Shown here one piece after another: positions 1 to 11,799 of a stretch of DNA of 64,000 nt. The stretch lies in NCBI GenBank assembly GCA_947561395.2, contig OX387183.1, positions 43,890,890-43,954,889 on the forward strand. The letters are read 5' to 3'. The DNA is from Buxus sempervirens. Its lineage: Eukaryota > Streptophyta > Magnoliopsida > Buxales > Buxaceae. Made by a program: the position numbers and the translations under genes. How positions within the stretch are numbered: the stretch's first letter is position 1; every line of letters begins with the position of its first letter. Below the pieces are notes generated by a model. It was not told the origin of the DNA, ran no database searches, and saw nothing but the letters and a program-made list of their open reading frames with translations.

Positions 1-74
1 AAGGCGGCCAGCATATGAGAGGGTAGACATCTTCCATGCTTGTACTTTTCTTCGAACTCGCTCAATTAATGACT

Positions 75-2621
75 TGTAACATCCTAGAATTTGGAATTCT
101 AGTGTTTTTGATGTGTTTGAGATATTTTGGAAACTTCTGTTGATTATTAGTAAATTTATTGCATTAATTTTAATTAAGTATGTTTATTAAATTAAATGTT
201 CTAATTGGTTCGATTTAATTTAGTTTATTTTGGGTTGGTTCAGTTGGTTTGGTTCGATTTAATTTAGGTGGTTTGGTTTGGTTCAACCAAGTTGGTTTCA
301 TGACTGGGCGATTTGATTTAAAATAGGACGTACGGTTTCATGAACATTCACGAAACCGACCGTGTGACAGAGAGGATAGAAAGAGAGCAAAGGAGAAGGA
401 AAGAAGGAGAGAAGAATAGGAGAAGAAGGGAGAAGAAAAAGAGGAATGGTAAGCTTTCATGATTCAGGTATGCAATCTATCTATTTTATCTGAATTCAAC
501 TTTAGCTTTAATCGTTAGATATGTACAATATGTAAATCATTGGTGTTATTTGATTTAATTGTAAATCATGTGTTCTTGGATGAATTGATTTGGTAGAAAT
601 CTATGGATGCTCTGTTTTAAGAATGGTCTATTTTAAATGATTTCAGAAAGTTTTGGAGTATTTTCAAAACTATATAAACATTACTGTAAATTTTAGTATA
701 ACAGCTTATAATTAATTTTAATAGGTGTAGATTTGATAGGAACTAGTTTTAGGTTGATAGGATTCTTGGATTGTTCTCTAAAATTTGGCAAAGCATGCTT
801 GTTGATCACAGTTTTTGAATGACTAGTACCGTCAGAGATGAAAAATATTTAATTTTAAAACATTTAAATTTTTTAGTGTAAAACTTATATATTAATTAGA
901 AACTGGTTTATATTAATCTAAGAACATCACTTACAGAATTAAGCTTTAGTTAAGATTTAAATTAAATTATACAAATTAGTTTAAATCCTTATAAATAATT
1001 ACATTTCAGTTGAAATTTGAATATAAAATAAAAATTCAAGGAAAAAGTGTTTAAAAATGTTTCTCAAGGTTTATAAATTAATTTAAAAATAAGACATGAT
1101 CATTTTCATAAAAGTAAAGAGAAAAGTTGTAATTGAGATGCAATTTGGCATATTAAATGAAAACAATTTTGGGGAAATTGGGCCAAAATAGGAAACTTTT
1201 TATATTAATGCATTAGATGATTTTGTGATCCATTTAATTGCATTTGATCATTATGAATTGGATTTTATTGATTATATAAGTAAATAAGTTTCAAATAATG
1301 ATGTTTACCTTTGGTATTAAATATTTATTATGAATTCCACTTGCATGGTTTAAAATTGCATAAACATTATTATATTATTCTTTGGGGACAAATATGCATA
1401 TTAAAGTAGGTTAACACAAACCTGGGAATTTCTAATTTTGATTTGTGTATGTTGCACCCTAATTAAATATGTCTTGCCTTGAGAAAATTTGATTATTAAT
1501 TATATGGGTTAGCACTTTACCGATTAGTAAGGTAGAAAAATGAATTTCATTATTTTATCTTGGTAAAGATCCTTATTATGTTTTGGATATCTAGTAGCTT
1601 GTGTAGATGCTTAAAAAGATAACTAAAACTTGAGTGTATGAGGACTATTCAGTATGGGAGTAGAGGGAGTTGTACTAAAGTAGCGACGCGGAACCAGTTG
1701 CGTTGATTAAATTCTGCCTGGCATTTATATGATTAAACCATTTGCGTTCATTAAATTCCGCATCGTATTAATTTATGTGACATGATGGTGACCTACCGGT
1801 TGCGTGGATTAAATTCCATACGGTATGGATGTGAGCGATATGAATGGTATTTCCCAGTAGAAGGGGGTTTACCCGAAATGTGTTGTATGTGGTGATCTTA
1901 TGATCTAGAGGCTGTGCGTCATAGTCTAACTACTATAGTTGTAGTCCTGACCGATGTATATAGTTCCGCCTAGACATTACATTGATTAGCCTTGTATATA
2001 TAATATGAATGGCTTATTGGATTAATCGAATTGTTTTGGTTTAATTTAAGTTATAAATGGATTTATATATTCCAGTTGATAATTATTGTTATTTTTCTAA
2101 ACCTTATTGTTAATTCCTGCTATTTAGTGAGATATCTATTTCTCTCACTTGCACATGTTGATTTGTGGTGTAACATGGTTTGTATTATGTAATGCATTTC
2201 TTTATTTAAGTCAAATGATCGCTAATTGTGATCTCTGATCTCATTTAGATTATTTATATAAACTGTACAAATTCTAGAATATTGGCAGTTGGTTCGGACA
2301 GATCCAGATTTAAAGGTAGTTGTTGTCATTCTCATTTCTTGTATTTATTTGTATTTCGTTTTAGTGATTGTACATTTTGAGAGAGATATTTGTTTAGTCT
2401 TCCGCTTTATCATTATTTTATTTGACGCACTCTAACATATTCGATGAGCATGGATTATTTGTTGATATCAGATGAGTGGTAGTGTACATAGATGAGTGGA
2501 TTCGGATTTATTATCTTAATTTTTAATTAAGATCCAAATTTATTTGTTTCGCTACATACCAATTCTAGTAATTTTGTGATTTAGACCATAAGATATTAGA
2601 ATTGAACTGGTGTATGTCACA
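75..2621 (+). mobile_element. Solo-LTR-like insertion, long gypsy-type LTR (LTR1)
   Basis: The segment opens TGTAACATCC and closes TGTATGTCACA, so the ends form an imperfect TG...CA inverted pair as LTRs do. It has no coding capacity. It shares layout with the LTR at 49408-51895: a short hairpin array about two thirds along, then a segment with a GAGATATC...TCTC hairpin (2130-2150) followed by ACTT. A purine-rich tract lies at 370-450. I find no convincing 5 bp target duplication (TGACT left, AGTAT right), so the ends are my inference or the duplication has decayed. The plus orientation is inferred from the layout shared with the other LTRs. Confidence 0.6.
1690..1830 (+). repeat. Short hairpin array in LTR1
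   Basis: Three units share the core TTGCGTxxATTAAATTCC. Unit 1 is flanked by CCAG (1694) and CTGG (1718). Unit 3 is flanked by TACCG (1794-1798) and CGGTA (1821-1825). Unit 2 (about 1737-1765) has only a weak stem. Unit cores are alike while the flanking arms differ, as in the other LTR arrays of this window. Confidence 0.55.
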
Positions 2622-2859
2622 AGTATTGCCAATTTAGCCTTCATGAAATCAGAGGAATACCTAGATATTTCATAGGTAAACTCCCTTCTTCTTTGTTCCA
2701 TGCCTCACAGATTGAATGCTTCACGTACTAGTCTACATTTGACAAAAAAACAATACACTTAAGGTAATTTATTTATAGTCCTGTTGTATTTCTAAATTGC
2801 AACCATGCCTTTCTAAGAAATTTTGAAGAATCCATGAACTCTTCCATTAATCACAAGGG

Positions 2860-3130
2860 ATCTAGATGCCGTCGAGAGACATAAAGATCTCTGAATCACT
2901 CAACAAAAATCTAATGAAGGCCATCAAGATTGAGCATCTTGATGCCATCCAACATAGCCCTTACCTCTGCCTTTAAGCTGTTGCTCTCATCATCAAAATG
3001 AGCAAATGCTTTGATCATTACCCCCTGTCATCCCTTAAGATGCTACCACCGGCTGCCGATCCTGGGTTCCCCAAGCATGCTCCATCTACGTTGAGTTTCC
3101 AAGCTCCATTTGGCGGTTTCTTCAGGTCCT
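2860..3130 (-). pseudogene. RNase H (RVT_3-type) fragment of a LINE-like gene
   Basis: Read on the minus strand from about 3125, the translation begins KKPPNGAWKLNVDGACLG, the start of an RNase H domain with its first catalytic Asp in NVDG. After RDDRG there is a stop. The domain resumes in another frame with AFAHFDDESNSLKAE, where the catalytic Glu sits, and continues with a helix reading VRAMLDGIKMLNLD. At least one frameshift and several stops make it a pseudogene. The LTR at 3155 was inserted just upstream of it and LTR1 lies just downstream. It could belong to a LINE or to a domesticated RNase H-like gene; the short length does not decide. Confidence 0.7.
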
Positions 3131-4257
3131 TGTGATAGTTAACTAGACTAAAAATGTGACGTCCCAGACCCGGACATGTTCATTAAAGATATATGCAGCT
3201 TCCTAGACATCAAGTAAGGTCGCAGTAGCACTTCTTAAACCGGATTGACTAATTAACATCAAAGTGCACTAACATTTAAAACAAAATAAAATAAGTAAAA
3301 TGTGGGTATAAGTGTTGAAAAAATCTAGACCTGTATATACATTTTCAAAATAAAAGTCTACAAATATAGTTCCACTAAGTTTCACACACACACTCTCTCT
3401 CTCTATAAATAATATTTACATGATCCAAAAAGATAGAAAAACTACAAAAGAAAAATCTCTAGTTCTAGCACGGAAAATAGTAATCCTCAGGACGATAGAC
3501 GTCTGAACCATTATCTCTATCTACCCTAGCACGTACTTGCTCTGCAGAGTTTTCTAAAAACAAAACCGATAAAACAAAACACATGAGAATTTCTTCCCCA
3601 TAAGTAGCAAATGCATGCTGAACAACATTTATGCAGTTTATAATACAATGAAGCAGATCATCCTTATTTAAACAATAATTGAACTATTCAGGAGTCATAA
3701 ATAATGAGAATATAAAATCAAATCAATCCAAACCATGATATCAGTAAACCACAACCAATAACAAAGATGTGTCAATGTAGGACTCGTGGATTATAATACC
3801 ATGGGTGATTTAACACTAGTGTCCAATTTTGCCACCTCACGGTTTACAAGGAAAGACCCAGCCAGGGTCACTCTTCCAAAGCGGAGTACTCATGCATGAG
3901 TTGGGAAGTACAACCCAGTCAACTAGTTAGTAGGAGTTAGTGATTATAGCATATTTGAATATATTAAACCATCAAATTGACCTCACAGGTTGCTGCAGCT
4001 CACCCGCACAGAGGGTGGCCTTAATTCTATGGTGGATGCAACTTCACTATCCCCGGCTCCTCACGAGCTAGGGTGAACAACCGTCCATTACCCACAAATC
4101 AATGAAATGCATGCTGGACAAGAGTATTAATTCCACACAAGTCACTCCAACACACTATCTAGCTTAGACATGGATCCAACTCTACAACCAAGCCCACTAG
4201 ACCATAAAAACAAACAATTGTTTCCATTTACTCAATTATAAACAATCTCACAATTCT

Positions 4258-4525
4258 GAGCTTCTAGGGTGAATTTAGGTTCACTACCCACAATGCCTCA
4301 AAGCATGTGGTGAACTTGAATTCACTACCCCTAGAATCCATATTTATGGTGGATGCAGGTTCACTACCCTCAATTAGGGTAAACAACAGTCCATCACCCC
4401 CAACTAAGGTGAACAGAAATCCACTAACCACAAATATCTACGTCTGTGGTGGATGTGAATTCAGTACCTCTAGCTCTCATATCAAGAGTGAACAGCAATA
4501 CACTATCCACAGAATCAACATGCCA
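4258..4525 (-). repeat. Hairpin array in LTR2 with conserved linkers
   Basis: About six units of roughly 42-45 bp. Read on the minus strand, linkers of the form GGTAGTGAATTCAAGTTCACC recur, and between them lie different small hairpins. One has arms ACCACA and TGTGGT, another ACCCT and AGGGT, another ATGC and GCAT extended by CACA and TGTG. Weaker units extend the array toward 3830. Confidence 0.6.
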
Positions 4526-4854
4526 TGTACTATACTGGTACAATTCATATAGAAAACCATTTCTAAATCATCTCAATGCAAGTGTTATTAGATCTAATTA
4601 TTTACTAAAGATCACTTTTATATAAAAAATGTATAATTTATGGCATAATTTAGGGTTTTCACTGATTATTAATTTCTAACTCATTTTGTGACTAAAAATT
4701 AATTATTTACCAAAATAAGAACTCACTTTTGATTACAGTATACATTAAACACTCAAACTAAATTTTATTATCCAAATGACTAAACATTAAAAATTTATTA
4801 TGATGTAAACTAATATATAATTATAACATTAAAACTTGTTTTGTATAGGGAACT

Positions 4855-5045
4855 TGGTTTGGTCGCCTGGGCGACCTAGCTAGGCGCCCCTTTTAATTTA
4901 CTTCATGTGGGCGCTTGGAAGGTTGTCTAGGCGATCCTGCTGGGCGCCCCTTTTATTTGATTTGTGGTGGGTGCTTGGCAGGGTCGCCTAGGCGACCTAG
5001 CTGGGCTCCCCCCTTTATTTTCTGGCCAACTTTGGTTGCCTAAGC
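4855..5045 (-). repeat. GC-rich palindromic tandem repeat in LTR2
   Basis: Three copies of a roughly 62 bp unit, each containing a GGTCGCCTAGGCGACC-type palindrome. The copy at 4982-4997 is a perfect 16 bp palindrome; the copy at 4861-4876 has one mismatch and the middle one is more decayed. Between palindromes lies GGGCGCCCCTTTTA. The surrounding LTR is AT-rich, so this block stands out in base composition. Confidence 0.75.
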
Positions 5046-5619
5046 AACCGACATGAGCGACCAAAAACCTAAATTTTACGGAGACTCTGTTTTTCTGATT
5101 TCAAACTACAAAACTGATTTTCTTCACTCTAAATAACTTAACAACCATTAACAAACATGCATGAATCAAAACCTAACAACCTACAACTTGATTTACACAA
5201 TATAATTCGTTCAATCCAAATCAAACGTCTGAACTATTGAAATCTTGTATGAAACAAAATGAACAGTATTTTTCTGTTGCAACCCAAAACTTCTACACAA
5301 TCTAATTAAGAGTAAAAGATGCTACTTATAACAAGTTATAGATTCGACCTCTCCTTTTCTCCTTCTTCCTCTGCTGTCCTTCCCACAATTCTCTTCTGTT
5401 TTTCCTTTCACCGACTTTCGACGAACAACCCTAAAGTTCTGGGTTCGTCAGATAGACTTATACATAACCTAAACCAACCAAACCGGTTTTACTTAAAATG
5501 AACCGACCCAACCAAACCAAACCAATTGTTTCTTTTAAATTTGATTTAATTAATCTAATTAAATCCTTTAATCTCAATTTACTCTTAATTAAAAATATTT
5601 AAAATTACAGGATCGTACA

Positions 5620-6252
5620 AAAAATAAGGGAGAATTTAACAAGGAAATGACCAAAAAGCTAGGCCTAGTTAATACAAAATTTGTCCCAAGTTTTTCAGTG
5701 GCTCAAGCGATTAACTTGGTAAACATTCAAAATAAATACTCTTCATTTTTTAATTAATTTCAATTATTTTTTAAACATCTTTCATGTTAATTTTTTTTAT
5801 TTTAAAATATTAATAATATCCATTACTGTTATAAAGCGAACACCCTGTTTTTTGGTTAACATTTTCATACCAAAATAACCCTCTACTTTTTTATCACATT
5901 AATTCTTACACCCATTTGTTAGTGCCTTGTGTACCAATAACTAACTATGCCCCTCATATGTAATGCCCAAAACGCCATCAAATCTGGTTCAAATTTGCTA
6001 CACACGCGCGAGCATTCCCCAGTATTTTTAATGACCAGGTCGTTGTTAGGCCTATCCGTGTTTTAATTTTAAACAAGGGTTTCAACATCAATAAAATCTA
6101 CTACTTTTTTTTTAAAAAATTTTATCATCAAATTAATATTAAAGTTTTTGAATTGTTAATGTTTCTTAAATTTTTTTTGGGTAGAATGGTTCAAGAAGCA
6201 AAAAAAAAAAAAAAAGTTGTTATAAATGTGTTTAAGAATCAAATGCCGTACC
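5620..6252. other. AT-rich spacer
   Basis: No coding region or recognisable element. It holds poly-T and poly-A runs (about 5785 and 6196-6216) and leads directly into the left target duplication of LINE-A. Confidence 0.5.
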
Positions 6253-6269
6253 GTACCGAGATAAAGTGA
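6253..6269 (+). repeat. Left target-site duplication of LINE-A
   Basis: GTACCGAGATAAAGTGA here matches GTACCGAGGTTAAGTGA at 33212-33228 at 15 of 17 positions. The right copy follows directly on an A8 tail. The 27 kb distance is explained by later insertions into LINE-A. Confidence 0.8.
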
Positions 6270-7079
6270 GCCAGCTGATAGACCACGAAATAGGGAAGCT
6301 GAATACCTTCTGGGAGCTACCGATGGTTACGAAAATCTTGTCCACACATATTGACCCCAGCAGCGAAAGGGATTGCAGAATGTGGTTGAGTACTGCCTCA
6401 GGAAAATTCTTGGTGGCATCGGCATATCGCCTTATATCCAGAACCTATGTACATGAGGAAGATCCAATGTGGCATTTAGATTGCTCTAACAGGATTAAGT
6501 TATTTTTATGAAAATGCCTTTCTAATGCTGTTCCTACATGTGATTTGTTGAATTCCGGGATTGGGGGATATGATCCAAGTTGCCCATAGTGTCAAGAGGC
6601 TGAAGAGAGCCTTGAACATCTGACCTTGAAGTGTCCATTCTCTAGGGCGGTGTGGCGCCAGGAAATTGGTGGCGCCACACAGTCCCTTGGCCCTTCCTCT
6701 TCCTTCTTACAGTGGTTTTCTTTCATTGCAAACCTACTTGGTTAAACCAACTGCCCTAAAAATTTTAGTAGAAGATTTTTTCTATCACAGGTTGCTAATT
6801 TCATCTGGGCAATCTGGAAAGAAAGGAACGGTGTACTCTTTGAAGGAAGCTTGCATCCATCCTACGTGCATGTCAATACGTCTCCAAGCTCCAAAATGAT
6901 TCTCTTTAATTTCCTGCAAAAGCAACGAAAAGAACAGAGACGCTCGATGCAAGTGATATGGAGAAGACCTGTTTATCCTTATGTTAGGATCAACTTCGAC
7001 GAAGCATACAAACATCAATCAAAAGAAGCGTCCATAGGCAGAATTGCTAGAGGTAGTCAAGGGAGATTTATTGCTGCTT
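6270..7079 (+). pseudogene. LINE-A part 1: zf-RVT and start of RNase H
   Basis: Conceptual translation in shifting frames gives a plant LINE ORF2 C-terminus. There is a region around CRMWLSTASGKFLVASAYR, a zf-RVT-like segment with SLEHLTLKCPFSRAVW (about 6610-6655), then RVRINFDEAYKHQSKEASIG-like sequence at about 6985-7035, which is the start of an RNase H with Asp in NFDE. Stops occur at about 6509 and 6588, and there are several frame changes. The EN and RT domains are absent, so the copy is 5'-truncated, as is common for LINEs. The sequence breaks off in GRFIAAF where LINE-B begins. Confidence 0.8.
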
Positions 7080-10000
7080 TTTCTTTTTTGAAGACCAACC
7101 TAGACGGGAAATTTTATTTATGACGAAGGTATACAACTTTTCTAGCATCACAAGACAAAAAACTACTCAAAAAAGATGGAGGGTTGTTAACCCACATACA
7201 AGGAAAGTTATCGATAGCGAAGTTAGCTAACGAATCTGCTGCTCCATTAGCTTCACGATAAACATGACTCGCCTGAACTCGGTGGAAAGAAGACCATAAA
7301 ACCTTGATGAGATCAATTGTGGCTGTTAATCTCCAAGGATAACTGTTAGACGGCTGAGTGAGATGATAAATCATTACTTGGGAATCCCCTTCAATCACAA
7401 CATGAGTATATTTGTTCGCTTTGGCCAACTTCAGCGCCTCCAGAGCTGCTAAAGCTTCTGTCTGAATGGCTTGTTGGGCTTCACAAGTAGCAGCTACCGC
7501 AGCTAAGAACCTTCCATTGTGGTCTCGAGCAATCACACCTATTCCTGCTTTGCCTGATGACTGCCTAAATGCGCCATCAAAATTAATTTTAATGAACGGT
7601 GTGGGAGGTGAGCTCCAAGAAACAAAAATCTCTGAGGAAGTAGATGGAGTATAGATCTCTCGATCAATATTAAGAACTTCTTTATTTAGTGTGTTGAACC
7701 TCCTGATCACCTAAAAAACATTAGGCTTCCAATTTTCAAAGCATACTTTATTTCTATGGTTCCATAAGGTCCAACCAAACAAAGCAATATCAGAGAGAAT
7801 ACTATCAAAAGATGAGTATTTCGCATCTGGTTTATGCTTAAATAGGAGCTGAATCCATTTTCTGAGAGAATCTGCAGGTCCATGATTCTGTGTTGAGCCA
7901 CCCAAACAATGTAACCAAACAGCGCGTGAAAAAGGACAATAACGCCACAAATGGTCCAAAGTCTCCCTTTCAGATTTGCATAACATGCAGTTAGGATCCC
8001 TTCCTTGAATTATCCTATTGATCAGATCCGCTGTGGGGATGGCATTATGAACCGACTTCCATAAGAAGAATCTACAACGTGCAGGTACTTGCAAATGCCA
8101 AATCTTGAGCCATAGCTTATCTGAATCATCCAATTGGTTATCCAAGAACATACGGTATGCTGAGGCTATCGTAAAATTTCCATGGCTTGAAAATCTCCAT
8201 ACCTGCTTATCTACTTGAAGTAAAGGCGAAACCGTTGTATGTAAAATGGATGAAGCTATGGGGCTTGGTCAGGTCTGTGAGATTAAATATTCATTCCAGG
8301 TGTGAGAATTGGGGGAAATGAGTTCACTTACCCGTACTAAATGGCTGGACTGTGAATGCGCAACATCCAATGGTGGAGGTAAAAATTCTTGATTGTGTAG
8401 CCACCTGTCTTTATATAGATTTATCTTGGATCCATCTGCTATAAGCCACATTAAACCTTTCTTCAGGTGGTACTTGATACTCTGTAGCTGCCACCAAGCA
8501 TAGGATTGTCCTGCCTTTGCAGATGCATCTAAAAAGGATGAAGTAGGAAAATATATACTGGTCATCATTTTAACCCAAAGACTTGGTTGCTGAGTTTGTA
8601 ATTGCCATGCAGCTTTTAACAGCAAAGCTTTGTTCATGAGTTCTGATTTCTTTATGTTTAATCCTCCATTCCTCCAAGGCATCGTGATCCAATCCTAGCA
8701 AATCAATGGCATGGCTTGAGCATCATTACCTTTTCTCCAGAAGAACATTCTTGCAAGCTGATCCAATCTGTTCAATATTGATTTGGGAAGCAAGAAACAA
8801 GACATGAAATAAGATGGTAATGCATTTAAAACAGATTGAATTAGAGTAGTACGCCCCATTTGAGAGAGGAGAAGTGATTTCCAGCCAGCTAGTCTTTGAG
8901 ATACTCTATCAAGAAGACCTTTACAATCCTTAGTTGACGGTTTCCTATATAAAACAGGGATACCTAGATACTTGTCACATTTAGAGGAATAATCAACATT
9001 GAACATGTGCCTGATTTTCTGTCTTTGTTGGCTAGGAGTATTGCAGCTAAAAGTTATAGCCGATTTTTGGAAATTTAATTCCTGTCCGGATTCAGCACCA
9101 TATTTATGAAGTAACCGCACCAGACAATGGGCCTCCCTTTCAGTTGCATGTCCATAGATGATGACATCATCTGCAAACATCAAATGTGACAAAGGAGGGC
9201 TAGATCTGGATAACTTAATCCCTTGAAATCTACCATCACACTCAGCTCTATTAATAGCAAGGCTTAACACCTGCTGGCATAAAATAAAAAGGTATGGTGA
9301 TAAAGGATCACCCTGCCTCAAACCTCTTCCAGCCTTGAAGTTTCCCACAGGGGAACCATTCAGTAAAATACTGAATTTGGCCGTCTGGACGCATGACATA
9401 ATAAGATGAATGACTTGCTCGTTCATGCCATAAGCCTCCGAAACAATTTTTAGAAAGCTCCAATCCACTTTGTCATATGCTTTGGAAAAATCCAATTTTA
9501 ATGCAAAGAAACCTTGCCCACATCTCTTAGACTTAGATACATAAGATCTCTTCTTTCTCTTCTTCTTTTTACACTTTTGAAAAATGTGGACAACTTCATG
9601 GTGCAATAATATATTGTCCCGTATTTGGCGACCTGGAACAAATGCCGCTTGATTTGGTGATATTAGCTGGTCCTGAAGTGGTCTAAGTCTATTTACCAGC
9701 AACTTCGAAATTATCTTATAGGCCACATTACACAGGCTAATTGGCCTATAGTGAGCAAAGGTTCTTGGGTGGGCAATCTTTGGAATTAAAGTGATATAAG
9801 TGTGGTTCAATTGACTAGGCATGCATCCAGACATAAAGAAACTTTGAATGGTAGATATGACATCCTTACCCACAGTATCCCAACAATGTTGATAAAAAGC
9901 AGCCGGGAAGCCATCAGGTCCAGGAGCTTTGTAAGGTGCCATCGCCTTAATAACATTCCATATTTCCTCAGGGGTGGGAATTTTGCAAAGTATGGAATTT

Positions 10001-11655
10001 TGTACCTCATTAATCTTTTGGGGGATTAATCTGAGAAGCTCAAAATCAGTCCAACGAGGTTGCTCCCTGAAAAGAGATTGAAAATGTGTTAACACATGTG
10101 CTTCCAGCTCCTTTGGGTCAGTAATTTCTATATTTGAAGAGTCATGCAGAGAATAAATTAAATTTTTTTGTCTCCGCATAAGTGTGGTCTTGTGGAAAAA
10201 ATTTGTATTCTGATCTCCCCGTTTTAACCAACTTATGCGCGATCTTTGAAACCACATCAATTCCTGCTGCCTTAACAGCTTCTGATACTCGTGTTGTAAG
10301 CTTTTCTCTTCCAAAATCAGTTTGTCTGATGGATCCAGCGAAGCCTCTTCCTGGATGTCTTTAAGTTTGGCCTGTATTTGCATCAATTTATAGTGAATGT
10401 TCCCAACGGTTTTCTTACTCCATTGCCTAAGTTGAAAGGATAGACGCTTCAATCTTAGATCCAGCGGCAAGTTAGAAGGATTTTCATTCCAAGATGAATG
10501 TATAACCGAATTACACATTTCCTCTTCAAACCATAAAGCTTCAAAACGGAAGGGGCGATATCGGCGTCCTTGCATGGGTACCAGCTCCAACACCATTGGA
10601 CAATGATCTGACCCCTGTATAGGCTGAGAATAGAGAGACGGTGAGGGAAATAGATCAAAAAAGTTCGGAGATACAAAACCTCGATCTATTTTCTCCGAGA
10701 TGCGGCGAAAACCAGATTGACCATTTGTCCAAGTAAATTGTGGCCCTTTAATGTTTAGCTCGCATAGACCACAATTATCAATGAAATCACTAAAATTGGT
10801 TACTTGCTGGCTATTCAGTGCATTCCCACCTCTCTTTTCCTCCGGCCTGAGCATAGCGTTGAAATCCCCAATTAGAAGCCAAGGAAGAGAATAGTGTCTC
10901 TGTAATGATTCGATAAGATTCCACTGATTCTTTTGGACCTGTATATTTGAATCTGCATGGACGAACAGGATATAAAAAGATTTATCTTTCCAATTACATT
11001 GTAATTCAAGAAGCCATGAAGTTGTCCATAATACAGTAAGTGATACTCCCTTTGGCCACAGAAGGATGAACCCATTTTTCCGTCCATCTGGTGGGTGGAT
11101 ATAATGGTAAGGATACTGAGATCGGCGAGCTAACTTGAGAGCAACTTTTTCGTTCACAAAAGTTTCAGATAATAGAACTAAATCAGGATTGTGAGCTCTG
11201 ATTTGTTCGCGTAGATGCTGCTGTGTCTTGGCGCGACCTATACCCCGACAATTCCAAAATAGGAATTTCATAATGGTAAACTCCAATCGGAGTCCGGCTC
11301 CGATTTTTTGTTCGCACTTATGATCTCTTGCGAGCAAGACTTATCGACAATGATCAGCGAAGAAAGATCAGTACTTCACACCGTATCGGATGTCTGCAAT
11401 GTTAGCACAGAGAGAAGAGGAAGGTTGTAGAGCAAGAAGATAAAAGCACCACCGCCGTTAGCCTCCAGAAAAACCATAAGAGAGGGCAACCGAAATCTAG
11501 AAGCTCGAAGACGATGGTAGTGATCAGTAAACACTACTTCAATCTGCTAGGAAAGCAGAGTCTGAGCTGGTGCGAGAACGATAGCACTACAGACAGCTTC
11601 GAGGGGAAAAACAGAAACCCTAACTCAAGGATTCGTCCAAGGCCTGGGTTCGCAT
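7080..11655 (-). mobile_element. LINE-B: near-complete L1-type LINE
   Basis: A minus-strand LINE with one long ORF2 and about 380 bp of 5' leader (11272-11655) without an ORF1. After the ORF stop a short 3' UTR ends in AAAAAAGAAAAA (plus-strand TTTTTCTTTTTT at 7079-7090). It interrupts the RNase H domain of LINE-A, which resumes at about 11656. I could not define a clear target duplication. GCTTTTTC on the left and GCATATTTC on the right may be a diverged one, so both ends are approximate by some 20 bp. Absence of ORF1 suggests 5' truncation or a one-ORF family. Confidence 0.85.
7114..11271 (-). pseudogene. LINE-B ORF2: endonuclease, reverse transcriptase, zf-RVT, RNase H
   Basis: One continuous frame of about 1386 codons, broken only by three nonsense codons: TAG at 8695-8697, TGA at 8269-8271 and TAG at 7711-7713. 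I start it at the Met of MKFLFWNCRGIG, the usual start of plant LINE ORF2. An upstream in-frame Met exists at 11337. Residues 1-230 are the APE-type endonuclease (LLSETF, GDFNA, SDHCPM). The RT spans about 430-760, with FADD in FADDVIIYG as catalytic centre. A zf-RVT segment follows around codons 1050-1180 (CMLCKSERETLDHLW). RNase H occupies the last 180 codons with Asp in NFDGAF, Glu in TEALAALEAL and Asp in EGDSQ. The protein would nick target DNA and copy its own RNA. A lysine- and arginine-rich stretch (CKKKKRKKRS) lies inside the RT fingers. No frameshift is seen, so the copy is young or recently silenced. Confidence 0.9.
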
Positions 11656-11790
11656 ATTTCATTGTGGAGGCCACGTCCAGCATTCAAGCAGAAGCCTTTG
11701 CGTCATTAGAAGCCATCAGATAGGCTGTTGTACTGGATCTCAAATTCATCAGTATTGAAGGTGACTCTCAAGTTATAATCAACCTGCTCA
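11656..11790 (+). pseudogene. LINE-A part 2: middle of RNase H
   Basis: Reads YFIVEATSSIQAEAFASLEA, a stop, then VVLDLKFISIEGDSQVIINL. This aligns with the RNase H of LINE-B (AQQAIQTEALAALEAL and VVIEGDSQVMIYHL), including the catalytic Glu and second Asp. The stop after EAIR shows decay. It ends at the MULE target duplication. Confidence 0.8.
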
Positions 11791-11799
11791 AAGATTCTT
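11791..11799. repeat. Left 9 bp target duplication of the MULE
   Basis: AAGATTCTT directly precedes the TIR and recurs exactly at 32934-32942 after the right TIR. Nine bp is the typical length for Mutator-like elements. Confidence 0.95.

Larger units (their letters stand above)
3155..5619 (-). mobile_element. Solo-LTR-like insertion, long gypsy-type LTR (LTR2)
   Basis: On the plus strand it starts TGTGACGTCCC and ends GATCGTACA, with AAAAA on both flanks (3150-3154 and 5620-5624). That is a possible 5 bp target duplication, but a low-complexity one. Minus orientation fits the layout of LTR1: a pyrimidine-rich tract near 5340-5440 mirrors the purine tract of LTR1, and the hairpin array and a GGGGAAGAAATTCTC-like hairpin (about 3590) follow in the same order. 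No coding region is present. Confidence 0.65.

Noticed and set aside
75..2621. A target duplication for LTR1
   Set aside because: TGACT and AGTAT do not match.
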